The position numbers and the translations under genes were made by a program. Positions 1 to 13,503 of a stretch of 64,000 nucleotides of DNA are shown here, one piece after another. A model generated the notes under the pieces. The model ran no database searches and was not told where the DNA came from. It was given only the letters and a program-made list of their open reading frames with translations. Within the stretch, counting starts at the first letter, position 1; every line of letters starts with the position of its first letter. The DNA is from Bacteroidales bacterium (GTDB lineage: Bacteria > Bacteroidota > Bacteroidia > Bacteroidales > Paludibacteraceae). The stretch is from positions 64,001 through 128,000 of the forward strand of contig SUXE01000006.1 of NCBI GenBank assembly GCA_015061115.1, in the 5' to 3' direction.

Positions 1-403
1 CTGGAGTTTCAATCACTTGCAGTTTGATGTTGCCGATTTCAATCACGTCTCCTTCTTTGATTTTCGTTCCGATTTCAGGAGCCTGTTCGTCGGCTGGCAT
101 TTGGAATATATTCAGTTGGTCGATGAATGTGTCGATGAAAAACTGATCTTTCGGGCTTGCGTAAGTCTTCAGTCCGAAAGTCTCAAGTATGAATTTGTTT
201 CCGTAGATATGGTCGAAATGAAGATGTGTGTTCAGAAGAACGACGGGAGTCAGCCCATTCTGTTCGATAAATTTCTTCAGCTTCACTTTCTCCATTCTGC
301 TGCGACAACCGGCGTCGATGATACCACATTTGTTAGTGGTCTCATCAATCACTACGTAAGTGTTTTCCTGAATCGGATTAAAAACGAAAATTTCTATTTT
401 CAT
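1..403 (-). CDS. MBL-fold metallohydrolase, glyoxalase II-like (C-terminus outside window)
   Basis: The 134 visible residues start MKIEIFVFNPIQENTY and contain HLHFDH at about residues 60-65, the HxHxDH zinc-binding signature of metallo-beta-lactamase-fold hydrolases. The aspartate of an early IIDAG strand is also typical. The short N-terminus is that of small cytoplasmic hydroxyacylglutathione-hydrolase-like enzymes, but the substrate cannot be told and the remaining zinc ligands lie beyond the left edge. Its ATG overlaps the TGA of the upstream lipoprotein gene (ATGA), so translation is probably coupled. It appears to be the last visible gene of the obgE transcript. Confidence 0.85.
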   Translation of the reverse strand, partial: MKIEIFVFNPIQENTYVVIDETTNKCGIIDAGCRSRMEKVKLKKFIEQNGLTPVVLLNTHLHFDHIYGNKFILETFGLKTYASPKDQFFIDTFIDQLNIFQMPADEQAPEIGTKIKEGDVIEIGNIKLQVIETP

Positions 404-1011
404 TGTTCTGCAGAATCGTGGTTCTCGTTTTCAATTTTCTTTGACTCCTGGTCTGCGATCTCGCTTACTTTGTCAAGGATCTTTGTGTTGACTTTGAAAT
501 CAGTAGGACGGAAGCTGCGTACAATGGCAACTACAGAGTCTTTTTTGTCAGGGATGATGTCTCCGTTCACACGATAGACAAGACCATCCTTCGCGTCGAC
601 AATTCTCGATATTTTAGTGAATTCTTCTTCATCAGTTTTTGCAGAGAATACAAATTCATATACACCTTCTTGCTTTGAAATCTCAATAAGACGGAATTCA
701 GGAAATTCCTGACTGTCAGAGTTCAATAGGTTTTCTGCGAAAGTCTTGAATTCTTCCTGTGTGTTTGCTTTTGTCACGTCAATCATGACTTCATCACCTT
801 TTTCCATGACCAGTGGTATCGTTGGGAATGGATAAGTGGTTACTTCATAACCTTCTGGAACGTAGATGTCAAAACCGTCGAATTTAGTCAGTTTTATTGT
901 GTCTTCAGTTTCAGTCTTTGATTCTGGAGCTTTTTTTACGTTGTCGCAACCAGCGAATGATAGCAACAGACATGCGGCTGTGATATTTCTTATGATTTTA
1001 ATTGCTTTCAT
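400..1011 (-). CDS. small lipoprotein of unknown function
   Basis: A 203-aa protein with a lipoprotein signal peptide: positive start (MKAIKIIRN), short hydrophobic core and lipobox SFAG|C at residue 22. The mature part is rich in Glu, Lys and Asp and ends in a charged tail. I recognise no enzymatic motif; the size and beta-rich look would fit a periplasmic ligand-binding or chaperone-like protein. It lies 15 bp after obgE and overlaps the following hydrolase gene by 4 bp, so the three genes form one operon. Confidence 0.75.
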   Translation of the reverse strand: MKAIKIIRNITAACLLLSFAGCDNVKKAPESKTETEDTIKLTKFDGFDIYVPEGYEVTTYPFPTIPLVMEKGDEVMIDVTKANTQEEFKTFAENLLNSDSQEFPEFRLIEISKQEGVYEFVFSAKTDEEEFTKISRIVDAKDGLVYRVNGDIIPDKKDSVVAIVRSFRPTDFKVNTKILDKVSEIADQESKKIENENHDSAEQ

Positions 1012-1026
1012 ATTCTCTTTAATTGA

Positions 1027-2322
1027 TTATTTAGACTCATTTTCGTTATCCTCCTCATCTTCAATATAGTCGACAATCTCTTCATCCTCCTCGTCTTCCT
1101 CATAATCCACAATCTCCTCATCATCGAGATTCTCGTCTTCTTCATTGAATTTAGATGGGGTCTTGCCATTCATGACTTCCTCATAAAGTTCCTCATCAAA
1201 CTCATATTCATCGTATTCGTCATTGTCTGGATTCTCGTCGACGTAGCTGAAATCATCGTCGTCATCAAAATCATTACGGATTTTATCTGCGTCAAGATTA
1301 CGATGGGTGATCGATTCCACCTCATGAGTGTTGTTCTGGATCATCTCCCAAAGCATGTCTTTAAGCTGAGTCAGACCACTTCCCACCACAGATGAGATAA
1401 AACAGTATTTGATGTCCTTTGGTAACTGCTCGGAAATCAGTTCTTTCAATTCATCGTCGAGCATGTCAGACTTTGAGAGACATAGAATTCGCTGTTTCTC
1501 AAGCAATTCTGGGTTGTATGCTTCCAGCTCTCTTAAAAGAGTATTGTATTCCTCTACGATATCATTTGTGTCTACAGGAACCAAAAAACAAAGGATCGCG
1601 TTTCTTTCAATATGACGCAGGAATCGGTAACCGAGTCCTTTTCCTTCACTTGCACCTTCGATAATTCCCGGAATATCTGCCATACAGAAACTTTTTCCGT
1701 CACGGTAGGCAACGATACCAAGGTTAGGGACAAGAGTGGTGAACGGATAGTCTGCGATTTTTGGTTTCGCTGCTGAGATAGAAGAAAGCAGAGTGCTTTT
1801 TCCTGCGTTTGGCTTTCCTACGAGACCGACGTCAGCCAATACTTTCAATTCAAGGATGACAGTACGCTCCTGACCTGGCTCACCGCTTTGTGCGAAACGT
1901 GGAGTACGGTTTGTGGCTGAACGGAAATGCCAGTTTCCAAGACCTCCGCGTCCACCTTTAAGAAGAATCTTCTGCTCTCCATCTTCAGTGACATCCATCA
2001 GATATTCACCTGTCTGGGCATCATATACCACAGTACCACAAGGCACCTCAATCACCTTGTCTGCACCGTCGGCACCGAAACTTCTGCTATGGCTTCCGCT
2101 CATTCCATTTCCTGCGAAGATATGACGGTCGTATTTCAGGTGTAGCAATGTCCAATAGTCTTTGCTCGCACGGATTATGATATGTCCGCCACGACCTCCG
2201 TCACCACCGTCAGGACCACCCTTAGGAGTGAACTTTTCACGATGAAGGTGAGCCGAACCACCGCCGCCTCTTCCACTTCTTATATGGATTTTTACGTAGT
2301 CTACGAAATTGCTGTTTGCCAT
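1027..2322 (-). CDS. obgE: Obg-family GTPase with a long acidic tail
   Basis: Ribosome-associated GTPase linked to 50S maturation and stress control. The first 160 residues are the glycine-rich Obg fold ([23 protein letters not shown]). The G domain follows: G1 GKPNAGKS, G3 DIPGI, and SKSD in the G4 position where NKxD is canonical. From about residue 335 the chain is a roughly 95-residue strongly acidic, low-complexity extension of Asp, Glu and Tyr, longer than in many Obg proteins. The start gives the expected [12 protein letters not shown]. First gene of a minus-strand operon, diverging from the 2533 surface-protein gene. Confidence 0.97.
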   Translation of the reverse strand: MANSNFVDYVKIHIRSGRGGGGSAHLHREKFTPKGGPDGGDGGRGGHIIIRASKDYWTLLHLKYDRHIFAGNGMSGSHSRSFGADGADKVIEVPCGTVVYDAQTGEYLMDVTEDGEQKILLKGGRGGLGNWHFRSATNRTPRFAQSGEPGQERTVILELKVLADVGLVGKPNAGKSTLLSSISAAKPKIADYPFTTLVPNLGIVAYRDGKSFCMADIPGIIEGASEGKGLGYRFLRHIERNAILCFLVPVDTNDIVEEYNTLLRELEAYNPELLEKQRILCLSKSDMLDDELKELISEQLPKDIKYCFISSVVGSGLTQLKDMLWEMIQNNTHEVESITHRNLDADKIRNDFDDDDDFSYVDENPDNDEYDEYEFDEELYEEVMNGKTPSKFNEEDENLDDEEIVDYEEDEEDEEIVDYIEDEEDNENESK

Positions 2323-2339
2323 AGTGTATCAATTTTGTG

Positions 2340-2347
2340 CAAAATTA
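2340..2347 (-). promoter_or_regulatory. -7 element for obgE
   Basis: Read on the minus strand this is TAATTTTG, a match to the Bacteroidota -7 consensus TAnnTTTG, 17 bp before the obgE ATG. No TTG lies at the usual 19-21 bp spacing upstream, so only half the promoter is supported. Confidence 0.45.
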
Positions 2348-2475
2348 AGAATTTTTTGCGTTTTTTGGAGTAATGAAACAAGTATAAAATATATGATTCG
2401 CTAAACAATCATGCCAAATGTTGATAAAAAATGCGATTGTTGATAATTTCGTTGAAAACTTTATATATATGAATG

Positions 2476-2506
2476 TTGAAAACTTTTGTTTTTTATTATA
2501 AATTTG
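2476..2506 (+). promoter_or_regulatory. Bacteroidota-type promoter for the 1910-aa surface protein
   Basis: TTG at 2476-2478, a 20-bp spacer and TAAATTTG at 2499-2506 match the -33 TTG / -7 TAnnTTTG consensus. It lies 26 bp before the ATG at 2533 in the divergent obgE intergenic region. Confidence 0.65.
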
Positions 2507-2532
2507 CGTATTAAAGTAAATCGCTAGGAAAT

Positions 2533-5500
2533 ATGGACAAGGAGCTTAACATAAAAGGACTTAATATAAAGCACTCATTTCGTATTATATCAGTGCTGTT
2601 TATGATGTTTTCTTTTTTTACATCATCGTATGCTGCATTGACTGGAGACGGAAGTAAAACTAATCCTTATATTATTGATGAACCTCAGGATTTGCCTGAT
2701 TTGAGGAAAGAAATTAAGAAAAATAAAGGATATTTATATGTAAAACAGACAGCGGATATTGATTTGACAGAACTGTCAAAAAAAACTGGAGAGCCACCAC
2801 TACCACTTTCTGGAACATCATATCTTAATCTTACAGGTTTTAGATCACATAATAGTTATTTTGTTGGTGAATATGATGGATGTGGATATACAATATCAAA
2901 TTGGAAATTCGAAAAAAACAATCAGCCAAACCCTGTTAATCTTTCTCTTTTCGGAAAAGTTGGTCATAAAGATTATGAAGAAAGTAGAATTATGAATCTT
3001 AATATTGATGGGTTTGATTTTAACATTCCGAATAAGACTATTGTTAGTATCGCATTTTCATTTCTTGTAAGTGAATGTGAAAATACACAGATAATAAATT
3101 GTTATATAAATAATTCTAATGTATACGGCACGGGTCCTTGTTATTTCGGTGCAATTGCATATAAGAACAACGATGCGACTATAACTGGTTGTAAGGTGAC
3201 TGATTGTAGCTGTAGGATAGAAAAGATTGGAACACTTTCATCTAATGAATCAAAACATGTTGGCTCTTTGTGCGGATTTAATTCTGGTGTAATTAAAGAA
3301 TGTTTTGCAGATAATGTCGTCCTAAATGCCAGTGCGGTTGTAGGTGGACTTATTGGAGAAATGAATGGCGGATCAGTTGAAAATTGTGGATTTAATGGAA
3401 AAATAGGTTCGCAAAATTCCAGTATTAGAAATTCAGGAGGCTTGTGTGGAAAAATTGATAAAGGATCTTTCATAAATTGTTTTACCGTTTTTGATAATTT
3501 TGATAAAAATGGTAATAAATGGAATGATGCGAGTCAAATAGGTTGTCTTGTCGGAATTGCTGCGGAAAATTCAGGTGAAATAGAAGTTAAGAACTGTTAT
3601 GCATTTCCTCAGATTAATGTTGATGAATCTGTTTTGGCGAATGTTTCTCTTTTTGTAGGTAAAGGAATGAAAAAAGAGAATTATGAATCTTGTTATTGTT
3701 ATGAATATGCGTATGGAGTTGGGTTAATACCTCAATTGGGTTCTGATTTGACGCCGTCTTATATGGAAGAGCATAAACTTATAAGTGCAACAAGAGATTT
3801 TATGCGTAGTGGTTGTTTGGCAGAGGTGTTGAGAGACTATCATATCGCAAATCTAACAGGAGATAATCAGTGGCGTGAAGACGTGGAGTTACAGAACGAC
3901 ACATTGCCTGTTTTTAGCTTTATGGTTGACAAAATATACGATATAGAACCTTTCTGCCATCCAGGAATCTATACAATGTCACATTCTGAAACAGGAAGTG
4001 TCTCTACAATTAACGGTAGATTGAAATATATTACAGATGATCAGATCGTTGAAGGTTGGAGTCATGGTCTTGAGGTTAAAGTCGGAAATGGTGATTGGGA
4101 AAGATTGCTTGTAAAAGATTTTCCAAGTGGCAACATTATTGATTTTAATGAAAATTACACGTTTGATGAGAGAAAAACGACTGTCTATAGGGCATTCACA
4201 TTTAATCCATCTGATCCAGAACGTGTAGCTTATGGACAGATAGATACGATTTGTGTTGGTTCTTCATCCGGATCTGTGACAAAAAGTGGATGCGACAGTT
4301 TGGAATATGATGAACGATGGTTCTTTCCTAAGGATAACGGAGATTATACCAATAGTTTAGGTGAAGAGGTCATTATAAATATTGGTGTGACTCGTCGTGA
4401 TACATTACCTATTATAAAAGGTGAATGTGGAGCACCTAGTGTAGAAAAACAAAGTATAACTTATGACCATTCTGGTTTTTATGAAACTTCAAAAAAGAAT
4501 GAGACTGGTTGTATGACATATACTTATCAAGAAGTGAAACTATATCCTACGCTTCCTGTCAAAGACTCTTTAAAGGTGTTCAGTATTGATGAAATGAGTT
4601 ATACATATGAGCCAAAGGGTGGTATCGATCCTATAACTGTAAAAGTTGGATCTGAATATGTGTTGGAACCAAAAAAATTAGTTACAGACCGTATCGGCTA
4701 TAGTGACAATAGATTTTGTGATAGTGCTGTAATCGATGTTAAATATGTGATTCCTGTCAAAATCACCAAGATAGAGGATACAGAATGGAGTTGCGAACCT
4801 TTTGTTCACAAGGGAGTTGTATATACCAAAGAAGCATTGATTAGGGATACTATCGAGACTTCTTCTCCGTCAGTGTCAGGAGGTAAGTTGTATGAAATCA
4901 TAGAGCGTCATCTGAAGGTAGCTGTTCCAGACACGATACGTAAAACTAAAACACATTGTGGTGTGATTACTAATGGTGATATTGTTACGACGGAACCATT
5001 TTACGATACATTACCAGATAAACCATCAATTGAAGGTTGTCTATGTCCTTCTAAGGTGACGATTACCCATCACGTTTTAGGTGTGGTCCCTACTAGAGAT
5101 GAATATATAGTTAGCTGTGGACCATATGTATACAGGTATAAAAGAGATTCTGTGATTTGGGATAAAAGTGGTGATTATGAAGTTATAAGAAGTGGAAAAA
5201 ATATAGCAAATTGTGATAATGACACAATTGTGACTTATCATGTTACTATTCATGATCCTGTCCATTATAATGACACTACAATTCATGGATGTGGTCGAGT
5301 TGTTTTCAGAACATTGTCTGGAGATACGAAAATCTTTGATAAAACACAAGATTTTGTGGATAAGGTTGAAAAGGCAGATGGTTGTCCTGCTCAACGAACA
5401 GTTCATGTCTATATCCATAAATCAACAAATAAGAGCTCAATATTGCCAGTACAAGGATGTGTCCCTTATTCTTTTGTCAAATTAAATGGAGACACAATTA

Positions 5501-8265
5501 TATATGATGCAGTTGGCAATTATATTTTAGAAGATACTTTGAAATCTACAGACGGTTGTGGTTGTGATAGTATAGTAAAGAAAACAGTCTTTAATATAGG
5601 TACTCCTACTATTTTAGATGATATTATTAAATCTGGTTGCAATGAAGTCGTAATCGAAGGCAAAAAGTATACTAAGGACACTTCATTTGTAGTTGAGATG
5701 GTAGATCTTAATCCAAACAAATATTGCCATGTTAAGATACAACCATACAAAGTGAATATTAATTCTTCCAATGTAGAGTATTTTAATATTGATACATGTG
5801 GAGTATATGAAATAAATGGAGAAACATTTAATACATCTGGAATCAAAGAGATTACTATTCCGAATGAAACGGGTTGCGATAATAAGCAAGTATATAATGT
5901 TCGTATTATAGAACCTGTTGAAATTGACTCTGTTGTATATTCATGTGAAAACTATGTGCATAAGTATTATGACGGTCATCAGGAAATGGTTGTTGATGAC
6001 GGTGTTGTTTTGATAGATAAGATTCAGAGCAAGGTTTGTTTGTGTGATAGTATTATTCGTAAGGTGACTGTGCACATCAGTCAAGATTCACATGAAATGT
6101 TGGATGCAGTTTACAACTGTGGTCCATATACTTATATCAGAAAATCTGACGGCAAGAAGATTTTGATTGACTCGTCTCAAACTGTATATGATACTCTGAC
6201 AAACAGATATGGATGTAATATTTATTACGAGACAGAAGTAAATATTATTCCTGTTGAAACCATATTTGACACTTTGGATGCTTGTAAGGAGTATCATTCT
6301 GTTAAGCCTGTTTGGAATTACAACAATCTTCCTGTAGATGTCATTGTTGAGACTCCAAGTGTTCAGACTGCAGAGTTGATTTTCTTGAAATCTAACATTT
6401 TGAATCCAGGTTGTAAGGATACCACAAAACTTTTCTTGACTGTTCATGGTGTTGGAAATATCACTGCTGATCCTGTAGTTGAGTGTGATTCATTCGTATA
6501 TACAGATTTTGATGGCTCACAAAGATTGGTTACGTCATCATCTGTGATTGTGGATACATTGAAGAGTAAGGTTTGTGATTGTGACAGTGTTATTCTGACA
6601 ACAAACATCACAATCAATAATTCATATCCAGAATCGTTGCGTAAAACAAACACTCTCCGTGCTTGTGATTCTGTGACTTATACAAATTCGAAAGGCGAGT
6701 TGATGACATTCAAGGATAATATTCAGTTCCTTGATACATTCCAGATGAAGAACACAGGATGTGACAGCGTTGTCATTGTTGACGTGACTGTTCCAAAATC
6801 AACAGGTAGTGTGACTATCTTGTCTGCATGTGGAGATACAACTCTTTATGATGAGTTGAATAATAATTTCCCACATTTCTTTGACAAGTCTGATGTATGG
6901 CGTCAGATATTGAGCAAGAATGAAGACGGATGTGATAATTATAAAGAATGGCATGTTAATATCATACCGACTCCACGTGACACGATATTTGAGAAAGGTT
7001 GTGGAGAACTGACATTTCGTGGTGATACATATACATCAGAGAATGAGAATGCTGCATCATTCAGCTTAGTTGTGAATGGAGCCACAAAGTGTGACACAAT
7101 CCATAATTATCTGTTGACTGTATTTCCTAAGTACAACCATTCAGAAGTGTTGGAGTCATGTGATTCTGTTGTTAGAAATGGAGTTGTGTACAAACAGACT
7201 ATTATGTTCCGTGATACATTGTTGAGCCGTAATGATTGCGACAGTGTAATCAATGTGAATATAACTGTACACCAGTCTCCTGATATCACAGATTATGTGT
7301 TCGGATGTAATGAGGTTAAATTTGTAGACGAGGATTATAATGGTGGTTTACCTGTATATGTACATCGCGATTCTACAATCTATGTTGACAAACTTACAGA
7401 GGAGGGCTGTGAATATCAGTTGATACAGCGAATTCAGGTTGGCCATCCTTCATACTCTGCTATTGATGTGTTTGAGTGTTTTGATTCTGAGAATGGATAT
7501 GCGTCATACCGTGACTTGAAGTTGACATCAGACACCATCATCTATGACACAGTATCATCTGAAAACAAGTGTGGTACGATAGTTGCCAACATGGTCAATT
7601 TGGTAATGCCGGTTCATGATACAATATATGTGGATAGCTGTTTACATATCACTTATGAAGGTGTGTCATATAAAGATTCAGCTGAAGTTATAAAACTGTC
7701 AAAAACGGCAGAGATGGGATGTGACAGTTTCACTCATGTCATGCTTAATGTGAATAAGTGTTTCCCATATCCTGTGCTTGTAAATAAATATAATTGGATA
7801 TTGATATGCAACGATGTCATTTTGGATGATGACAAATTTAAGTTGAAATCTAATGTTAAATATAATTGGTACAAAGACGAGAGATTGGTTTTAACAACTT
7901 CAGAATCTTATTTCACAGAGGATAAGGAGTTGGATGGCTGTTATCAGGTCGGTATCATTATAGATGGTGGTGATGAATATTTGTCAGATATCGTTTGTAT
8001 CGATGAAAATCACGGATATTCAATATCACCACAACCAAATCCGGTTGATAAATTGCAACCGGTCACGATCATTTGTGATTTCCCAGTTGAAGGTGTCGTT
8101 GGAACAGATGTTGAAGTGTTCAACATGACAGCTGAGAAGGTATATATATCAAAGGCTAAGTCCAATGAAATTGTTATTCCAGGAATGACGGCTTCGGGAT
8201 ATTATTTTGTTCGTTTGACTACAGTGTCAGGTAAAGTTTTGACTGCTAAATATGTAGTTAAATAA
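2533..8265 (+). CDS. giant T9SS type A cargo, GLUG-like N-terminus and Cys-Asp-Ser repeats
   Basis: A 1910-aa secreted surface protein. Residues 1-36 carry a long signal peptide ending near SSYA. Residues about 200-310 hold GLUG-like units (GSLCGFNSG, GGLIGEMNGG). From about 575 to 1760 there are roughly 15 divergent units of 75-90 aa, each with a conserved cysteine near its start and a C-D-S (often GCDS) motif near its end, suggesting stacked beta domains. The last 82 residues, from YSISPQPNP to KYVVK with GYYFVRL inside, form a T9SS type A sorting domain. The protein should cross the outer membrane by T9SS and be anchored or released. It is followed 28 bp later by a barrel gene, the same order as the 26095-17370 pair. 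Ligand or adhesion function is unknown. Confidence 0.85.
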   Translation: MDKELNIKGLNIKHSFRIISVLFMMFSFFTSSYAALTGDGSKTNPYIIDEPQDLPDLRKEIKKNKGYLYVKQTADIDLTELSKKTGEPPLPLSGTSYLNLTGFRSHNSYFVGEYDGCGYTISNWKFEKNNQPNPVNLSLFGKVGHKDYEESRIMNLNIDGFDFNIPNKTIVSIAFSFLVSECENTQIINCYINNSNVYGTGPCYFGAIAYKNNDATITGCKVTDCSCRIEKIGTLSSNESKHVGSLCGFNSGVIKECFADNVVLNASAVVGGLIGEMNGGSVENCGFNGKIGSQNSSIRNSGGLCGKIDKGSFINCFTVFDNFDKNGNKWNDASQIGCLVGIAAENSGEIEVKNCYAFPQINVDESVLANVSLFVGKGMKKENYESCYCYEYAYGVGLIPQLGSDLTPSYMEEHKLISATRDFMRSGCLAEVLRDYHIANLTGDNQWREDVELQNDTLPVFSFMVDKIYDIEPFCHPGIYTMSHSETGSVSTINGRLKYITDDQIVEGWSHGLEVKVGNGDWERLLVKDFPSGNIIDFNENYTFDERKTTVYRAFTFNPSDPERVAYGQIDTICVGSSSGSVTKSGCDSLEYDERWFFPKDNGDYTNSLGEEVIINIGVTRRDTLPIIKGECGAPSVEKQSITYDHSGFYETSKKNETGCMTYTYQEVKLYPTLPVKDSLKVFSIDEMSYTYEPKGGIDPITVKVGSEYVLEPKKLVTDRIGYSDNRFCDSAVIDVKYVIPVKITKIEDTEWSCEPFVHKGVVYTKEALIRDTIETSSPSVSGGKLYEIIERHLKVAVPDTIRKTKTHCGVITNGDIVTTEPFYDTLPDKPSIEGCLCPSKVTITHHVLGVVPTRDEYIVSCGPYVYRYKRDSVIWDKSGDYEVIRSGKNIANCDNDTIVTYHVTIHDPVHYNDTTIHGCGRVVFRTLSGDTKIFDKTQDFVDKVEKADGCPAQRTVHVYIHKSTNKSSILPVQGCVPYSFVKLNGDTIIYDAVGNYILEDTLKSTDGCGCDSIVKKTVFNIGTPTILDDIIKSGCNEVVIEGKKYTKDTSFVVEMVDLNPNKYCHVKIQPYKVNINSSNVEYFNIDTCGVYEINGETFNTSGIKEITIPNETGCDNKQVYNVRIIEPVEIDSVVYSCENYVHKYYDGHQEMVVDDGVVLIDKIQSKVCLCDSIIRKVTVHISQDSHEMLDAVYNCGPYTYIRKSDGKKILIDSSQTVYDTLTNRYGCNIYYETEVNIIPVETIFDTLDACKEYHSVKPVWNYNNLPVDVIVETPSVQTAELIFLKSNILNPGCKDTTKLFLTVHGVGNITADPVVECDSFVYTDFDGSQRLVTSSSVIVDTLKSKVCDCDSVILTTNITINNSYPESLRKTNTLRACDSVTYTNSKGELMTFKDNIQFLDTFQMKNTGCDSVVIVDVTVPKSTGSVTILSACGDTTLYDELNNNFPHFFDKSDVWRQILSKNEDGCDNYKEWHVNIIPTPRDTIFEKGCGELTFRGDTYTSENENAASFSLVVNGATKCDTIHNYLLTVFPKYNHSEVLESCDSVVRNGVVYKQTIMFRDTLLSRNDCDSVINVNITVHQSPDITDYVFGCNEVKFVDEDYNGGLPVYVHRDSTIYVDKLTEEGCEYQLIQRIQVGHPSYSAIDVFECFDSENGYASYRDLKLTSDTIIYDTVSSENKCGTIVANMVNLVMPVHDTIYVDSCLHITYEGVSYKDSAEVIKLSKTAEMGCDSFTHVMLNVNKCFPYPVLVNKYNWILICNDVILDDDKFKLKSNVKYNWYKDERLVLTTSESYFTEDKELDGCYQVGIIIDGGDEYLSDIVCIDENHGYSISPQPNPVDKLQPVTIICDFPVEGVVGTDVEVFNMTAEKVYISKAKSNEIVIPGMTASGYYFVRLTTVSGKVLTAKYVVK

Positions 8266-8293
8266 TTGGTGTTATTGTATATTGTATTGTGAT

Positions 8294-9364
8294 ATGAATA
8301 GAGGTTTGTATAACATAAAGAGTGTTTTTATAGTTGTCGCGACGTTGCTAATGCTGCTGTCTGTGACGACTGTGTATGCTCGCAATCCTCGTCGTCAGCC
8401 AACAAAAACTTCTTTGCTTGTTGATCCAAAGATGTATGTAGGAAAGAAATCGTGGTTGTATACTTATAGATTCTTCCCTGATTTGGATGGCCGACTCGTC
8501 GACTCAACAAAAATTCATAAACCAGTCCCATATTTCCATCACCGCTTTTCTTTTTTTGCTCAGGGAGGTATCGCTGGTTTCAGAAATTCCAAAACTGTTC
8601 ATTTCCAACAGAAATTGGATGGAGGTATTGGTGCTTACTATACTTATTTTTTCAATCCTAGTTTTGGTATCAAGACAGGTGTTGATATGATACACACTAC
8701 GAGTGTCGCAACGATCGGATCTTATTCTGATGAATATACTATTGTAGATTCAGAATTGGACGAGACTGTATATAAATATTCAATCGGAGGTATTGTTGAG
8801 GATATTATGCATTTGCAGTTGGAAGTGCCTATTATGCTTGATTTCAGAGAGAAAAATTTTGATTGTGCTGTCGGTTTGAAAGTTGGAGTCCCTCTTCATG
8901 TTAATTATTCACAAGAGGATGATGAGGTTGTTCAGACTGCATATTATCCCGATTACGATGTGTTTGTAGACGAGTCATGGACGTTGGGATGTGGCAAGTT
9001 TGAGATTGTTTCTGAAAAGAGTTCGTTCAAGCAGACTCCTGTTTTCATTATGTTTACAGGAGATGCTCAATATACGTTCCCTTTGAGTGAAAAATATTCA
9101 CTTAGTGTTGGTGCCTACTGTGATTTCGCATTCCTAGGAATTTCCGCAAAAAAAACACAGGATAGACATTATACTGAAATAGAGACATACGATACTCACA
9201 CATTGTTGTCAGTGTCAAAGTCTGTTCCTGTGGAGCTGGTGACTGAAAGTGTATTGTCTAGCCGAAATTACAAGACAGATCAAAAAGTTGTTAGCAATGT
9301 GCTTTTTATCAATTATGGATTAAGATTTTCATTCAACCTCAATTACGGACATGATAAATGGTAG
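8294..9364 (+). CDS. outer-membrane beta-barrel partner of the 1910-aa cargo
   Basis: A 356-aa protein with a signal peptide ending near TVYA. The mature chain alternates polar and aromatic strands and ends in INYGLRFSFNLNYG, like porin-family (OMP_b-brl) barrels. The segment GLKVGVPL matches GAGIKVGFPI in the barrel at 17370-18218, so the two are probably paralogous. ATG 8294 is chosen over an in-frame TTG at 8282 because it gives a normal signal peptide. It sits 28 bp after the giant cargo gene and 3 bp before the E1-like gene. A role as membrane partner or anchor of the cargo is inference. Confidence 0.8.
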   Translation: MNRGLYNIKSVFIVVATLLMLLSVTTVYARNPRRQPTKTSLLVDPKMYVGKKSWLYTYRFFPDLDGRLVDSTKIHKPVPYFHHRFSFFAQGGIAGFRNSKTVHFQQKLDGGIGAYYTYFFNPSFGIKTGVDMIHTTSVATIGSYSDEYTIVDSELDETVYKYSIGGIVEDIMHLQLEVPIMLDFREKNFDCAVGLKVGVPLHVNYSQEDDEVVQTAYYPDYDVFVDESWTLGCGKFEIVSEKSSFKQTPVFIMFTGDAQYTFPLSEKYSLSVGAYCDFAFLGISAKKTQDRHYTEIETYDTHTLLSVSKSVPVELVTESVLSSRNYKTDQKVVSNVLFINYGLRFSFNLNYGHDKW

Positions 9365-9367
9365 CCT

Positions 9368-10084
9368 ATGGAGCAGAATCGTTATGAACGTCATTTCCTA
9401 TTGGAAGGTTTTGGTCGTGACGGACAAAAGAAACTAGCCGATGCTAAGGTTTTGATAGTCGGTGTCGGTGGACTTGGATCTCCGGTTGCTATGTACCTTG
9501 CTTCTGCTGGAATTGGCAAGTTGGGCTTGATAGATGCGGATGTTGTTGACGTTACAAATCTACAGCGTCAGATTATTCATTCAGAGTCGTCTGTCGGAGT
9601 AGATAAGGTGATTTCTGCAAAACAAAGGATAGCGGAATTGAACTCGGAAATTGAAGTCGTCACCTATAATTTCTTTTTTGATAAGAAGAATGCAGATTCG
9701 ATTGCTAAGGATTATGATTTTATTGTCGACTGTGCGGATAATAATCGGACGAAGTTTTTGATCAATGATGTTTGTGTCAGGCTACGAAAACCGTTTTGTC
9801 ATGGGTCGATAACGGAATTTTCTGGTCGGGTGTTTACGCATCTTCCGTCGACAGCATGCTATAGATGCCTTTTTGATGAGGATGAGGAACCTCATGTAAA
9901 ACGTGGTGTGCTTGGAGCTTCCGTTGGAATAATAGGCTCAATTCAAGCAACTGAGGTGATCAAGTATTTTACAGGAATCGGAGAACTTCTAACTGATTCA
10001 TTGTTAACACTTGATGTTAGGACTATGAAATTTTTGAGATTAAAGATTAGGACGTCTGCAAAATGCAGTTGTAATGATATATGA
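9368..10084 (+). CDS. ThiF/MoeB/HesA-family E1-like adenylyltransferase
   Basis: A 238-aa enzyme of the family that activates the C-terminus of ubiquitin-like sulfur carriers (ThiS, MoaD) with ATP. The Rossmann loop GVGGLGSP, ATP-binding NLQRQ, and DCADNNRTK with its Mg-binding Asp are all present. One zinc pair is CYRC, but the second is CSC at the very C-terminus rather than CxxC. The conserved cysteine that ThiF and MoeB carry after the first zinc pair is absent: the segment reads HVKRGVLGAS. No sulfur-carrier gene lies next to it. Membership is firm; the pathway (thiamine, molybdopterin or other) is undecided. Confidence 0.88.
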   Translation: MEQNRYERHFLLEGFGRDGQKKLADAKVLIVGVGGLGSPVAMYLASAGIGKLGLIDADVVDVTNLQRQIIHSESSVGVDKVISAKQRIAELNSEIEVVTYNFFFDKKNADSIAKDYDFIVDCADNNRTKFLINDVCVRLRKPFCHGSITEFSGRVFTHLPSTACYRCLFDEDEEPHVKRGVLGASVGIIGSIQATEVIKYFTGIGELLTDSLLTLDVRTMKFLRLKIRTSAKCSCNDI

Positions 10085-10159
10085 CATATTTTTGATAAAA
10101 GTGTTAATTTGATACTTATCAATTGCTCTTTTTTTTGTAAATTGCGTAATAAACTTAAT

Positions 10160-13496
<3,337 letters not shown>

Positions 13497-13503
13497 TTAA
13501 ACT

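Noticed and set aside
17-577. Plus-strand frame of 186 aa at the left edge
   Set aside because: Antisense to the MBL-fold hydrolase, whose HLHFDH motif and coupled start are far better evidence.
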